Shown: piece by piece, positions 8,753 through 16,692 of the stretch | How positions within the stretch are numbered: position 1 is the stretch's first letter | Layout of the letters: each line of letters opens with the position of its first letter | Source of the DNA: Micromonospora sp. WMMD961 | Lineage (GTDB): Bacteria > Actinomycetota > Actinomycetes > Mycobacteriales > Micromonosporaceae | Length of the DNA stretch: 64,000 bases | Direction of reading: 5' to 3' | Assembly (NCBI RefSeq): GCF_029626145.1 | Contig: NZ_JARUBJ010000002.1 | Span: 1,146,501-1,210,500, forward strand | Program-made: the position numbers and the translations under genes | The notes under the pieces: model-generated | What the model saw: only the letters and a program-made list of their open reading frames with translations | Told to the model about the DNA's origin: nothing | The model's database searches: none

Positions 8753-8836
8753 GCGAGCGCCAGCGAGCGAATCATGGTTGCAGTGCGTGGGTGCCTCATG
8801 GCGTCACGCAGCGAAGCGGAGTGACGGCATGAGCGA
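8746..8836. repeat. Structured intergenic spacer bounded by an 11-bp direct repeat
   Basis: GGCATGAGCGA occurs at 8746-8756 (ATPase stop) and again at 8826-8836 (permease start), giving an 80-base unit. Inside are repeated GCGAGCG blocks and the stem CGTCAC (8802-8807)/GTGACG (8821-8826). It looks like an inserted palindromic spacer that preserved the TGA/ATG junction. Its arrangement resembles other short interspersed elements in this window. Confidence 0.5.
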
Positions 8837-10205
8837 CTCCCCCAACCCGCAGTCGGGCTCGCCGGACAAGGAGCCGGCGGGCGAGGCGCAGGCCGCGCAG
8901 GACGCGCTCGGCAACACCGAACGGGCCGAGGTGGCGACCCAGCCGGAGCGCTCGGCGTCGACGGCGGAGCAGAACCCGGAGCCGAAGCCCAGCCTGGGCC
9001 GGTTGTTCCTGGACAACCTGTGGGCGGCCAACACCTTCACGGTGACCCTGCTGTCGTTGGTGCTGGCGATCGTGGTCGGCGCGGTGCTGATGATCATCTC
9101 TGATCCGGCGGTGCTGTCCACGTACTCGTACATCACCTCTCGCCCGTCCGACGCGATCAATTCCAGCTGGACGCTGGTCAGCGAGGCGTACGCGAACCTG
9201 TTCAAGGGCTCGGTCTTCGACCCTGAGGCGTTCACCGGTTGGTTGAACGGCACCAACGGGTGGCAGCCGGTGCTCGCGCCGATCTCCGAGACGCTCACCT
9301 ACAGCGCGCCGCTGGTCTTCACCGGCCTGTCGGTGGCGCTGGCCTTCCGGGGCGGCCTGTTCAACATCGGTGCGCAGGGTCAGGCCACCATCGGCGTGAT
9401 CATGGCGGCGCTGGCCGGCTTCCTGCTGCCGCTGCCGCCCGGTCTGCACCTGCTGGTGGCGGTGCTGGCCGGCGCGTTGGGTGGGGCGATCTGGGGTTTC
9501 ATCCCCGGCATCCTCAAGGCCCGCGCGGGCGCGCACGAGGTGATCAACACGATCATGCTCAACTACGTCGCCACGTACTTCCTCACCTGGTTGATCGTGC
9601 AGAACGGCGTGCAGGACCCGACCCGTACCGACGCGATCAGCAAGGCGGTGGACACCTCCGCCCAGCTGCCCCGACTGCTCGGCGACAACCTGCGGGTGCA
9701 CGCCGGCATCCTGCTCGCCGTCCTGGCCACCTGGGCGGTCGCCTGGCTGCTGAACCGATCGACGCTCGGCTTCGAGCTGCGGGCGGTCGGCGCCAACCCG
9801 GACGCCGCACGTACCGCCGGCATCAGCGTCACCAAGACGTACATCCTGATCATGGTCTTCGCCGGCATCCTGGCTGGCCTCGGCGGCTCGAACATGGTGC
9901 TCGGCTCCACCGCCAGCGCCTTGACCCCGCTGGTGGTCGCGCAGATCGGCTTCGACGGCATCCTGGTGGCGCTACTCGGACGGGTGAAGCCCTGGGGAGT
10001 GCTGCTGGCCGCGCTGCTGTTCGGGGCGTTGCAGGCCGGTGGCAACCGGATGCAGTCGTACTCCGGGATCTCGCTGGAGCTGGTGACAGTGCTCCAGGCG
10101 CTGATCGTCATCTTCATCGCCGCGCCGGCCCTGGTGAAGGCGATCTTCCAGCTCCGGGCCGCACGCGCCACCCGGTTGCAGACGAGCCTGGCGAAGGGCT
10201 GGTAA
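8829..10205 (+). CDS. Nucleoside ABC transporter permease (first)
   Basis: A 458-residue BPD_transp_2 family permease (YufP/NupP type). About 55 N-terminal residues are polar and disordered. TM1 follows (AANTFTVTLLSLVLAIVVGA), then a roughly 75-residue loop and the core with AFRGGLFNIGAQGQ, the hallmark of BMP-linked permeases. ATG 8829 has GGAG seven bases upstream (8818-8821). It pairs with the permease at 10209, three bases downstream of its stop, to form the channel fed by the BMP lipoprotein and driven by the tandem ATPase. Confidence 0.9.
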   Translation: MSDSPNPQSGSPDKEPAGEAQAAQDALGNTERAEVATQPERSASTAEQNPEPKPSLGRLFLDNLWAANTFTVTLLSLVLAIVVGAVLMIISDPAVLSTYSYITSRPSDAINSSWTLVSEAYANLFKGSVFDPEAFTGWLNGTNGWQPVLAPISETLTYSAPLVFTGLSVALAFRGGLFNIGAQGQATIGVIMAALAGFLLPLPPGLHLLVAVLAGALGGAIWGFIPGILKARAGAHEVINTIMLNYVATYFLTWLIVQNGVQDPTRTDAISKAVDTSAQLPRLLGDNLRVHAGILLAVLATWAVAWLLNRSTLGFELRAVGANPDAARTAGISVTKTYILIMVFAGILAGLGGSNMVLGSTASALTPLVVAQIGFDGILVALLGRVKPWGVLLAALLFGALQAGGNRMQSYSGISLELVTVLQALIVIFIAAPALVKAIFQLRAARATRLQTSLAKGW

Positions 10206-10208
10206 CTC

Positions 10209-11489
10209 ATGTCCACCATGGCTGTCCCCGACATCGCCGTCGCGCCGGTCGACGAGGGCTTCTGGACCCGTAGCCGCAAGGTCGGCCTCACGTTGCTGGC
10301 GCTCGGCCTGCTGGCGGCGGTGCTCTTCGGCGCGCTCGCCACCGACCAGCAGGCCCGGTTCACGCTCAGCGACGACGCGGCCGGTGCCGCACTGGAGATC
10401 AACGGCACGATCGGGGCGATCCTGTTCGGGATCATCACGATCGCCGCCGGCGCGGCGCTGCTCGCCGGGGTGCCGAAGCGGTGGTTCCTTCCCGTGCTCG
10501 GGGCCGGACTTGTCGCCTTCGTGCTCTCGTTCCTCTGCTGGCAGGTCTCCGCCGCGCCAGCCGGGCAGAACTTCATGCCGCTGGTCAACATCATCCGGGG
10601 TACGTTCATCCTGGCCCTGCCGCTGATCTTCGGCGCGCTCGCCGGCGTGCTCTGCGAACGGTCCGGCGTGGTCAACGTGGCCATCGAGGGCCAACTGCTG
10701 ATGGGCGCGTTCAGCGGGGCCCTGTTCGGCAGCATCTCCGGCAGCGTGTGGGTGGGCCTGGTCGCCGCCGCCCTCGGCGGCGCGTTCATCTCGCTGCTGC
10801 TGGCCGTCTTCGCCATCCGCTACCTGGTCGACCAGGTCGTGATGGGCATCGTGCTGAACCTGCTGGCGGTCGGCGTCACCGGCTTCCTCTACGAGCGGCT
10901 GATGCAGACCGACGCGGCGAAGTACAACAGCGCTCCCCGCTTCAGCAACTGGGAGATCCCGCTGCTGAAGGACATCCCGGTGCTCGGGCCGGCGCTGTTC
11001 CGCGGCAACATCTTCCTCTACCTCGGGCTGCTCCTGGTGCTGGTGATCCACATCGGGTTGTTCCGCACCCGGTGGGGTCTGCGTACCCGCTCGGTCGGCG
11101 AGCACCCGATCGCCGCCGACACGCTCGGCGTCAAGGTGCTGCGGGTCCGCTACCGCAACGTGCTGCTGGCCGGCGTGGTCGCCGGCATCGGCGGTGCGTC
11201 CTACACGCTGGCGCTCTACTCGTTCACCAAGAACATGATCGGCGGCAAGGGCTTCATCGCGCTCGCCGCGCTGATCTTCGGCCGGTGGAACCCGACCGGC
11301 GCGCTGCTCGCCGCGCTCTTCTTCGGTTTCGCCGACCAGCTCGCCACCTACCTCGGCGCGATCAGCAGCTCGATCCCCAGCCAGTTCCTGGCCATGCTGC
11401 CCTACCTCGCGACCATCCTGGCCGTCGCCGGGTTGGTCGGCCGAGTCCGGGCCCCGGCCGCCGACGGCAAGCCGTACATCAAGGGCTGA
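10209..11489 (+). CDS. Nucleoside ABC transporter permease (second)
   Basis: A 426-residue BPD_transp_2 permease (YufQ/NupQ type) with about ten hydrophobic segments and the conserved ALAGVLCERSGVVNVAIEGQ motif that signs this half of the channel. It starts three bases after the preceding stop without a clear ribosome-binding site, so translation is probably coupled. Together with the three upstream genes it completes a nucleoside importer of the inner membrane. Confidence 0.9.
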   Translation: MSTMAVPDIAVAPVDEGFWTRSRKVGLTLLALGLLAAVLFGALATDQQARFTLSDDAAGAALEINGTIGAILFGIITIAAGAALLAGVPKRWFLPVLGAGLVAFVLSFLCWQVSAAPAGQNFMPLVNIIRGTFILALPLIFGALAGVLCERSGVVNVAIEGQLLMGAFSGALFGSISGSVWVGLVAAALGGAFISLLLAVFAIRYLVDQVVMGIVLNLLAVGVTGFLYERLMQTDAAKYNSAPRFSNWEIPLLKDIPVLGPALFRGNIFLYLGLLLVLVIHIGLFRTRWGLRTRSVGEHPIAADTLGVKVLRVRYRNVLLAGVVAGIGGASYTLALYSFTKNMIGGKGFIALAALIFGRWNPTGALLAALFFGFADQLATYLGAISSSIPSQFLAMLPYLATILAVAGLVGRVRAPAADGKPYIKG

Positions 11490-11503
11490 CCGGCCACCGG
11501 TCC

Positions 11504-11578
11504 GTCGATCATGGAGTTGTGGTGCCTCACAAAAATCGCAAACTTCCAGCTTTCGCCCACCACCACTGCATGATCGAC
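11504..11578. repeat. 75-nt palindromic repeat, family R1, copy A
   Basis: Arms of 21 nt (11504-11524 and 11558-11578; 19 of 21 paired) built on GATCATGGAGTTGTGGTG and its complement, with a 33-nt loop. Copies B (55013-55087) and C (62324-62398) are exactly the same length. The loop of copy A resembles the reverse complement of the others, so it sits in the opposite orientation. Confidence 0.85.
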
Positions 11579-11670
11579 GAAGCTGGCGCGTCAGCGCGGC
11601 CCTCGCGGGTCTGTGCTGGTCGGCGTACCCTGACGGCTTCTGACCTGGGCTACCTGGGCAGAATGGCGGC

Positions 11671-12381
11671 ATGAGCGACATTGACTGGGCGCGGTTGCGC
11701 GCCGCCGCCATCGACGCGATGCGGCACGCGTACGCGCCGTACTCGACGTTCCCGGTGGGCGCCGCCGCGCTGGTCGACGACGGCCGCGTGGTGGTGGGCT
11801 GCAACGTGGAGAACGCCGCGTACGGGGTGACGCTCTGCGCCGAGTGTGGGGTGGTCTCCAGCCTGCACGCCACCGGCGGCGGTCGACTCCTCGCGCTGTC
11901 CTGCGTCGACGCCACCGGCGAGCCGTTGATGCCGTGCGGGCGTTGCCGGCAGCTGCTCTGGGAGCACGGCGGCCCGGAGTGCCTGATCGAGACCAAGGGC
12001 AACCCGCTGCGGATGGCCGAGCTGCTGCCGCACGCCTTCGGCGTGGAGGACCTGGAGGCCGTCACCGGGGAGACGCCGGTGCCGGTGGTTCCGGAGCGGC
12101 TTGCCGCGTGGCGCGGGCGCGGCACCGTCTTCGTGCACGCGGACCTGTCCGCCGGCCAGCAGGTCTGGACGGCGTACTGGGAACGCTCCGCCGGGGACGA
12201 CGCCGGTGCCGAGACCGGTGTGCTGGAGGAGGCGCCGAGCTGGGACGATCCGGCCGAGGCGATCACCTGGGGTCTGGCCCGATCGCCCCGGGTGGTCGTG
12301 GTGGACGCCACCGGCACCATCTTTTGGGCGGGTGAGGGCGAGCCGCCGCTGGAGATCCCGGTGCGCTGGTCCGCCAGCTGA
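11671..12381 (+). CDS. cdd: Cytidine deaminase with a C-terminal extension
   Basis: Residues 1 to about 130 are a cytidine deaminase: CNVENAAYG, catalytic C56-A-E58, and zinc ligands C89 and C92 in PCGRCRQ. The enzyme turns cytidine or deoxycytidine into uridine or deoxyuridine in the cytoplasm. At 236 residues it is about 100 longer than the usual enzyme. The extension (about 137-236, including PRVVVVDATGTIFWAGEGEP) forms a separate region I do not recognise. The ATG is six bases after CAGAAT, so it is possibly leaderless. It follows the nucleoside importer and precedes deoA, which supports a salvage role. Confidence 0.9.
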   Translation: MSDIDWARLRAAAIDAMRHAYAPYSTFPVGAAALVDDGRVVVGCNVENAAYGVTLCAECGVVSSLHATGGGRLLALSCVDATGEPLMPCGRCRQLLWEHGGPECLIETKGNPLRMAELLPHAFGVEDLEAVTGETPVPVVPERLAAWRGRGTVFVHADLSAGQQVWTAYWERSAGDDAGAETGVLEEAPSWDDPAEAITWGLARSPRVVVVDATGTIFWAGEGEPPLEIPVRWSAS

Positions 12382-12428
12382 CCTCGAAACGCCAGCGACC
12401 GCACGGCAAGACCGCGAGGCCGCCCGCA

Positions 12429-12515
12429 CCCCCATGACCGTGCTTGATCCTGGAAGTAGTGCCCTACCTCGCGAGACGAGGCGACTACTTCCTGGTTCGA
12501 GCGTGATCATGGGGG
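12429..12515. repeat. Palindromic repeat, family R2, copy A (possible terminator)
   Basis: An imperfect inverted repeat of about 34-nt arms carrying GATCCTGGAAGTAGTG on the left and CTACTTCCTGGTTCGAG on the right. At its tip is a small hairpin, CCTCG-CGAGA-CGAGG (12467-12481). A diverged relative lies at 34470-34522. Its position between cdd and deoA means it could also act as a terminator. Confidence 0.7.
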
Positions 12516-12614
12516 CCCGAGCGGCTGGCCCGAGGCCGCGCCACGATCATGAGGACGCCGATCGGCTGGCACGGCACTGGACGGATTCACAACGACGTGA
12601 GAAGGAACCGCAGA

Positions 12615-13895
12615 GTGAGTGCTTTTGCTGCTGTTGATGTCATTCGGGTCAAGCGGGACGGCGGGGTGCTGTCGGACGCGCAGATCGACTGGGTGGTCGA
12701 CGCGTACACCCGGGGGGCGGTCGCGGACGAGCAGATGTCCGCGCTCGCGATGGCGATCCTGCTCAACGGCATGACCGGGCCGGAGATCGCCCGGTGGACC
12801 GCCGCGATGATCGCGAGCGGCGAGCGGTTGGACCTCTCGGCGGTACGCCGGCCGACCGTCGACAAGCACTCCACCGGAGGCGTCGGCGACAAGATCACTC
12901 TGCCGCTCACTCCGCTGGTGGCGGCGTGCGGCGCGGCCGTACCGCAGCTCAGCGGCCGGGGCCTCGGGCACACCGGCGGCACGTTGGACAAGTTGGAGTC
13001 CATCCCGGGCTGGCGGGCCACGGTGAGCAACGACGAGTTCATCAAACAGCTGGACGAGGTCGGCGCGGTGATCTGCGCGGCGGGCGCGGGGCTCGCCCCG
13101 GCGGACCGCAAGCTGTACGCGCTGCGCGACGTGACCGGCACGGTGGAGGCGATCCCGCTGATCGCCAGCTCGATCATGAGCAAGAAGATCGCCGAGGGCA
13201 CCGGGGCGCTGGTCCTCGACGTCAAGGTGGGCTCGGGCGCCTTCATGAAGTCCGTCGACCAGGCCCGCGAGCTGGCGCGCACCATGGTCGAGTTGGGCGG
13301 CGCGCACGGGGTGCGGACGGTTGCCCTGCTCACCGACATGTCCACCCCGCTCGGCCTGGCGATCGGCAACGCCGTCGAGGTGACCGAGTCGGTAGAGGTG
13401 CTGGCCGGCGGTGGGCCGGCCGACGTGGTGGAGCTGACCCTCGCCCTGGCCCGGGAGATGCTCGACGCCGCGGGCCTGCCGGACGTCGACCCGGCCGCGG
13501 CGTTGCGCGACGGTCGGGCGATGGACTCCTGGCGGGCGATGATCCGGGCGCAGGGCGGTGACCCGGACGCGCCGATGCCCGAGGCCGCCGAGGTCGAGGT
13601 GGTTCGCGCCGAGCAGGACGGACACGTCGCCGCCGTCGACGCGTACGCCATGGGGGTTGCGGCGTGGCGGCTCGGCGCGGGTCGGGCCCGCAAGGAGGAC
13701 CCGGTCAGCGTGCCGGCCGGTGTGGTGCTGCACAAGCGGCCGGGTGACCCGGTGCGGGCCGGTGACGCCCTCTACGAGTTGCGTGCCGAGGACGCGACGC
13801 GAATCCCGGCGGCGTTGGCGGAGGCCGCGACCGCCGTGCGTATCGCGCCGACGGCTCCGGCGTCGACGCCGCTGGTCATCGAGCGCGTCGGCTGA
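12615..13895 (+). CDS. deoA: Thymidine (pyrimidine-nucleoside) phosphorylase
   Basis: A 426-residue nucleoside phosphorylase II. It cleaves thymidine or deoxyuridine with phosphate to the base and deoxyribose 1-phosphate. Visible motifs are the phosphate loop KHSTGGVGDKITLPL and the signature SGRGLGHTGGTLDKLESIPG. GTG 12615 is preferred (GAAGGA at 12601-12606, eight bases before) over an ATG at 12549 whose extra residues are not family-like. Its product sugar phosphate can feed a phosphopentomutase-type enzyme and the deoC gene further along the window. Confidence 0.93.
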   Translation: MSAFAAVDVIRVKRDGGVLSDAQIDWVVDAYTRGAVADEQMSALAMAILLNGMTGPEIARWTAAMIASGERLDLSAVRRPTVDKHSTGGVGDKITLPLTPLVAACGAAVPQLSGRGLGHTGGTLDKLESIPGWRATVSNDEFIKQLDEVGAVICAAGAGLAPADRKLYALRDVTGTVEAIPLIASSIMSKKIAEGTGALVLDVKVGSGAFMKSVDQARELARTMVELGGAHGVRTVALLTDMSTPLGLAIGNAVEVTESVEVLAGGGPADVVELTLALAREMLDAAGLPDVDPAAALRDGRAMDSWRAMIRAQGGDPDAPMPEAAEVEVVRAEQDGHVAAVDAYAMGVAAWRLGAGRARKEDPVSVPAGVVLHKRPGDPVRAGDALYELRAEDATRIPAALAEAATAVRIAPTAPASTPLVIERVG

Positions 13896-14006
13896 CCGAA
13901 CCGGGGCCGGGGTGGGCATGGTGCCGGTCACCTGGGAGCGCTATTGTCGCAGGCCAAGGGGGACCACCGGCCATTGCGCCGGCGCGAGCAGACAGGAAGA
14001 TCCGCC

Positions 14007-14687
14007 GTGAGCGTTGCTGCCCCCGACCCACGTGAGGTGCGCGAGGCGAGTCTGGACGAGCTGTCCCGGCTCGGCCTTCCGCTGCCGCCGGCCCAGTTCC
14101 CGCTGGTGTGGGAGCCGGGCGACGCGATCGAGTTGCGCCCCACGGCGGAGATCGAGGCGCGGATCGCCGTGCTGCACCTGATCCTGGCCCGGTGCTTCGG
14201 GATGCCCCCGCAGGCGGCCATGAGCTGGCTGCTCGGCTCACACCTGGTGGAGATGGTGACTCCGCCGGAGTGGCAGTTCGTGATGGGCGGCAAGGGGGAC
14301 CACCGGTCGTTCGTGCTGCACCACGACGCGCTCTTCGCGCTGGCCTGGGTGCTCGGGCTGAGCAAGCAGCTCGACCCCACCCTGGCCGTGGACGAACGGT
14401 TGGTCGAACGGCTGCCGCACATCGCCGGAGGGGAGACCTTCCCACACTGGCAGGCGCGGATCCTCACCGCGCCGCAGCACCCGGCCGACGCGGCGGCCCT
14501 GCTCGACCTGCACTACTGCCTGGACTGGGCCTATCTGGAGACCGAGCGCGACGGCCGGAGGGCACCGGGCCTGGTCGACGCGAACGCGATCGGGCAGCGG
14601 CGCTGGGCACTGGAGTGGGCGGTCGTCCTGCGCGGGCCGTACCACGACGAGCCCCCGGGCTGGGAAGAGGTCGACCTCTCCACCTGA
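14007..14687 (+). CDS. DUF4272 domain-containing protein
   Basis: A 226-residue soluble protein. The C-terminal pattern RRWALEWAVV and the terminal WEEVDLST are typical of DUF4272, a family without a known function. There is no signal peptide or membrane segment. GTG 14007 has AGGAAG (13994-13999) seven bases upstream; an in-frame start at 13944 is possible. It is convergent with rlmA, the two stops being two bases apart, so 3' ends must overlap. Its place after deoA may be incidental. Confidence 0.75.
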   Translation: MSVAAPDPREVREASLDELSRLGLPLPPAQFPLVWEPGDAIELRPTAEIEARIAVLHLILARCFGMPPQAAMSWLLGSHLVEMVTPPEWQFVMGGKGDHRSFVLHHDALFALAWVLGLSKQLDPTLAVDERLVERLPHIAGGETFPHWQARILTAPQHPADAAALLDLHYCLDWAYLETERDGRRAPGLVDANAIGQRRWALEWAVVLRGPYHDEPPGWEEVDLST

Positions 14688-14689
14688 GC

Positions 14690-15682
14690 TCAGCGAGGTC
14701 GGTACGCGGCCACCCGGACCGCCACTGTCACCCGGACGGGCTCGGGCAGTGCGGCCAGCCGGGCGGTGAGCGCGCCGGGGTCGGTGTGCCATGCGCTCGG
14801 GCCCATCCCGACCAGGCTGGCGGCCTCCGTCCGGGTCAGCGCCAGCTCCGCCCGGTGCATCGTGGAGCTGACCGGCGTGAAGTGCCCGCCCAGGCTGCTG
14901 GTCACCCGGTCCGCCTTCTCCGGGTCCACCCGGAGCAGGTCGAGTGCGTCCACCAACTCGGCGAGGTGGTCGTTGTCCGGTGTGACCACGAGCAGAGTGC
15001 CGGCCGGATCGAGCACCCGGTGGAACTCCGGGCCGTTGCGCGGCGCGAAGACGTTCAGCAGCACGGCCGTCGAGGCGTCCGCCAGCGGCAGCCGTTGCCA
15101 GGTGTCGGCGAGGGCGGCGGCGGCTCGGGGATGCGCGCGGGCCGCGCGACGCAGTGCCGGCTTGGACACGTCCAGGGCCAGACCCACGGCGTCCGGCAGC
15201 GCCGCCAGCACCGCGCCGAGGTAGCGGCCCGTGCCGGCGCCGGCATCCACCACCAGGGGGTACGCGTCGACGTCGGGCGCCGAGGGCTCGGACCGTACCG
15301 CTGCTGTCGTGTCCTTTGCTCTGCTTACCTCCAGGCGACACTCCGGGTCGGAGACCGTCGCCTCGGTCGAAGCAGAGCCCACCGGGCGGGGGGAGTTCGT
15401 CAGTCCTGGACGGTCGAGGGCGGCTGTCGCGGCGCCGGCGAGGGCGGCGGAGATGACGTCGTAGTGACCGGCGGCCTGGAAGTCCGCCCGGGCCGCGATC
15501 ATTTCGGCCGTGTCGCCGGTGTGCGGGGCGCGGCCGGCGAGCAGGTTGACGTAACCCTGGCGGGCGATGTCGAAGCTGTGCCGGCGCGGGCAGCGCAGCG
15601 CCCTGGCGGTGCCGGCGGTCACCTCGGCCAGCGGCTCGCCGCAGACCGGACAGCGCAGTCGGTCGAGGATGCGGGGGTCCAC
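14690..15682 (-). CDS. RlmA-type 23S rRNA (guanine-N1)-methyltransferase with an internal insert
   Basis: Residues 8-40 form the zinc finger of the RlmA family (C11, C14, C31, H35), followed by HSFDIARQGYVNLL. The SAM-binding motif VVDAGAGTGRY lies near residue 135. RlmA(I)/(II) enzymes methylate G745 or G748 in 23S rRNA, and the II type can confer macrolide (tylosin/mycinamicin) resistance; which site applies is not decidable here. Residues about 93-130 are a low-complexity insert, part of it encoded by a palindromic element (15318-15378). GTG 15682 starts one base beyond the marR stop, so the two genes form an operon. Confidence 0.82.
   Translation of the reverse strand: MDPRILDRLRCPVCGEPLAEVTAGTARALRCPRRHSFDIARQGYVNLLAGRAPHTGDTAEMIAARADFQAAGHYDVISAALAGAATAALDRPGLTNSPRPVGSASTEATVSDPECRLEVSRAKDTTAAVRSEPSAPDVDAYPLVVDAGAGTGRYLGAVLAALPDAVGLALDVSKPALRRAARAHPRAAAALADTWQRLPLADASTAVLLNVFAPRNGPEFHRVLDPAGTLLVVTPDNDHLAELVDALDLLRVDPEKADRVTSSLGGHFTPVSSTMHRAELALTRTEAASLVGMGPSAWHTDPGALTARLAALPEPVRVTVAVRVAAYRPR
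15318..15378. repeat. Palindromic element, family R3, inside the rlmA coding sequence
   Basis: GCTCTGCTT (15318-15326) pairs with AAGCAGAGC (15370-15378), and AGGCGAC pairs with GTCGCCT inside. The element is read through in frame and encodes part of the insert between the zinc finger and the methyltransferase core. Its flanks (GTCGTGTCCTTT) look like further parts of the same element. Confidence 0.7.
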
Positions 15683-15683
15683 G

Positions 15684-16172
15684 TCACGCCTCCGGATCGT
15701 GCCGTGGGTGGGGCGTGCGCCCGCCGAGGTGGTCGACCACCCGATGGGTGAGCGCGCCGAGGGCGTCGATCTCCGCCGGGCTGAGCAGGTCGATCAGGTG
15801 CCGGCGGACGGCGGCCACGTGGCCAGGGGCGGCGGACTCGATGGCCTGCCGACCGGCCGGGGTGAGTACGACGACCGAGCCCCGGGCGTCGTCGGCACAC
15901 TCCTCGCGGGTCACCAGGCCACGCTGCTGCATCCGGGTGAGGTGGTGGGAGAGCCGGCTGCGGGACCAGAGCATCCGATCCGCCAGGTCGCGCAGGCGTA
16001 GGCGGCCCTCCGTTGACTCGGAGAGGTCGGAGAGCACGTCGTAGTCGGGCTCGGAGAGACCGGCGTCCTGGGTCAGTTCCCTGGCCAGCTCCAGGTCGAG
16101 CAGCCGACGCATCCGGCGGTAGCCGCGCCAGGCGCGGTCCTCCCGCTCGTCCAGCCACCGTGGCGCGTCCAT
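15684..16172 (-). CDS. MarR family transcriptional regulator
   Basis: A 162-residue winged-helix regulator. The HTH covers about residues 55-95 (LRLRDLADRMLWSRSRLSHHL), with the wing at DDARGSVVVLTPAG. ATG 16172 is used because the upstream in-frame codons (from 16289) run through the operator region and the divergent promoter. It faces a PPOX gene across a 58-base gap containing a 16-bp perfect inverted repeat. It likely represses itself, rlmA and the PPOX gene. Confidence 0.88.
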   Translation of the reverse strand: MDAPRWLDEREDRAWRGYRRMRRLLDLELARELTQDAGLSEPDYDVLSDLSESTEGRLRLRDLADRMLWSRSRLSHHLTRMQQRGLVTREECADDARGSVVVLTPAGRQAIESAAPGHVAAVRRHLIDLLSPAEIDALGALTHRVVDHLGGRTPHPRHDPEA

Positions 16173-16192
16173 GCTGCCAGCGTACCCGGATC

Positions 16193-16238
16193 GTTGACAT
16201 GTCATCGAATTACCCCCTACGGTCGATGACATGTCAAC
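16193..16238. promoter_or_regulatory. MarR operator pair embedded in a leaderless divergent promoter
   Basis: GTTGACATGTCATCGA (16193-16208) and its exact complement (16223-16238) form a perfect 16-bp inverted repeat, and each arm contains the palindrome TGACATGTCA. For the plus strand TTGACA (16194-16199), a 17-base spacer and TACGGT (16217-16222) form a promoter whose start would coincide with ATG 16231. The operator therefore covers both the -35 box and the start codon. Confidence 0.8.
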
Positions 16239-16647
16239 GAAAGATCTGTGGCAGCTCTTCGGTGAACGCGGGCGCGGGGTGCTGGTCACCCTGCGCCGCG
16301 ACGGCCGACCCCAACTGTCGAACCTCGACTACCTGGCCGAGCCGGGTCTCCTCCGCTGCTCGACCGTCGGCGACCGGGCCAAGGCCCGAAACCTGCGCCG
16401 GGACCCGCGGGCGAGCTTCCACGTGACGACCGGTGACGGAGGTGCGTACGCGGTGGCCGACGGCATGGCCACGGTCACCCCATCCGCCCGAACCGAGGAC
16501 GACGCCACGGTGGCGGAACTGGTCGAGGTCTACCGGCGCATTCGTGGCGAGCACCCCGACTGGGCGGAGTACCGGGCCGCCATGGTCGCCGACGGTCGGG
16601 TGGTCATCCGACTCACCGTCGAACGCGTCTACGGCTGGCCCGGATGA
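16231..16647 (+). CDS. PPOX-class F420/flavin-binding protein
   Basis: A 138-residue split beta-barrel protein of the pyridoxamine 5'-phosphate oxidase/F420-dependent reductase group (GVLVTLRRDGRPQLSNLDYL near the start, RLTVERVYGWPG at the end). Such proteins bind FMN or F420 and reduce small substrates. F420-dependent biliverdin-reductase-like members are common in actinobacteria. Neither cofactor nor substrate can be fixed from sequence alone. It is divergent from marR under a shared operator and is probably translated from a leaderless transcript. Confidence 0.8.
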   Translation: MSTKDLWQLFGERGRGVLVTLRRDGRPQLSNLDYLAEPGLLRCSTVGDRAKARNLRRDPRASFHVTTGDGGAYAVADGMATVTPSARTEDDATVAELVEVYRRIRGEHPDWAEYRAAMVADGRVVIRLTVERVYGWPG

Positions 16648-16692
16648 GCGGCCTGGTCGGGCGGACGGCAACCGGCTGACTAGGGTCTGAGC

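Noticed and set aside
9972..12404. Minus-strand open frame of about 810 codons across permease and cdd
   Set aside because: It spans two well-supported genes and a repeat, and has no recognisable protein features.
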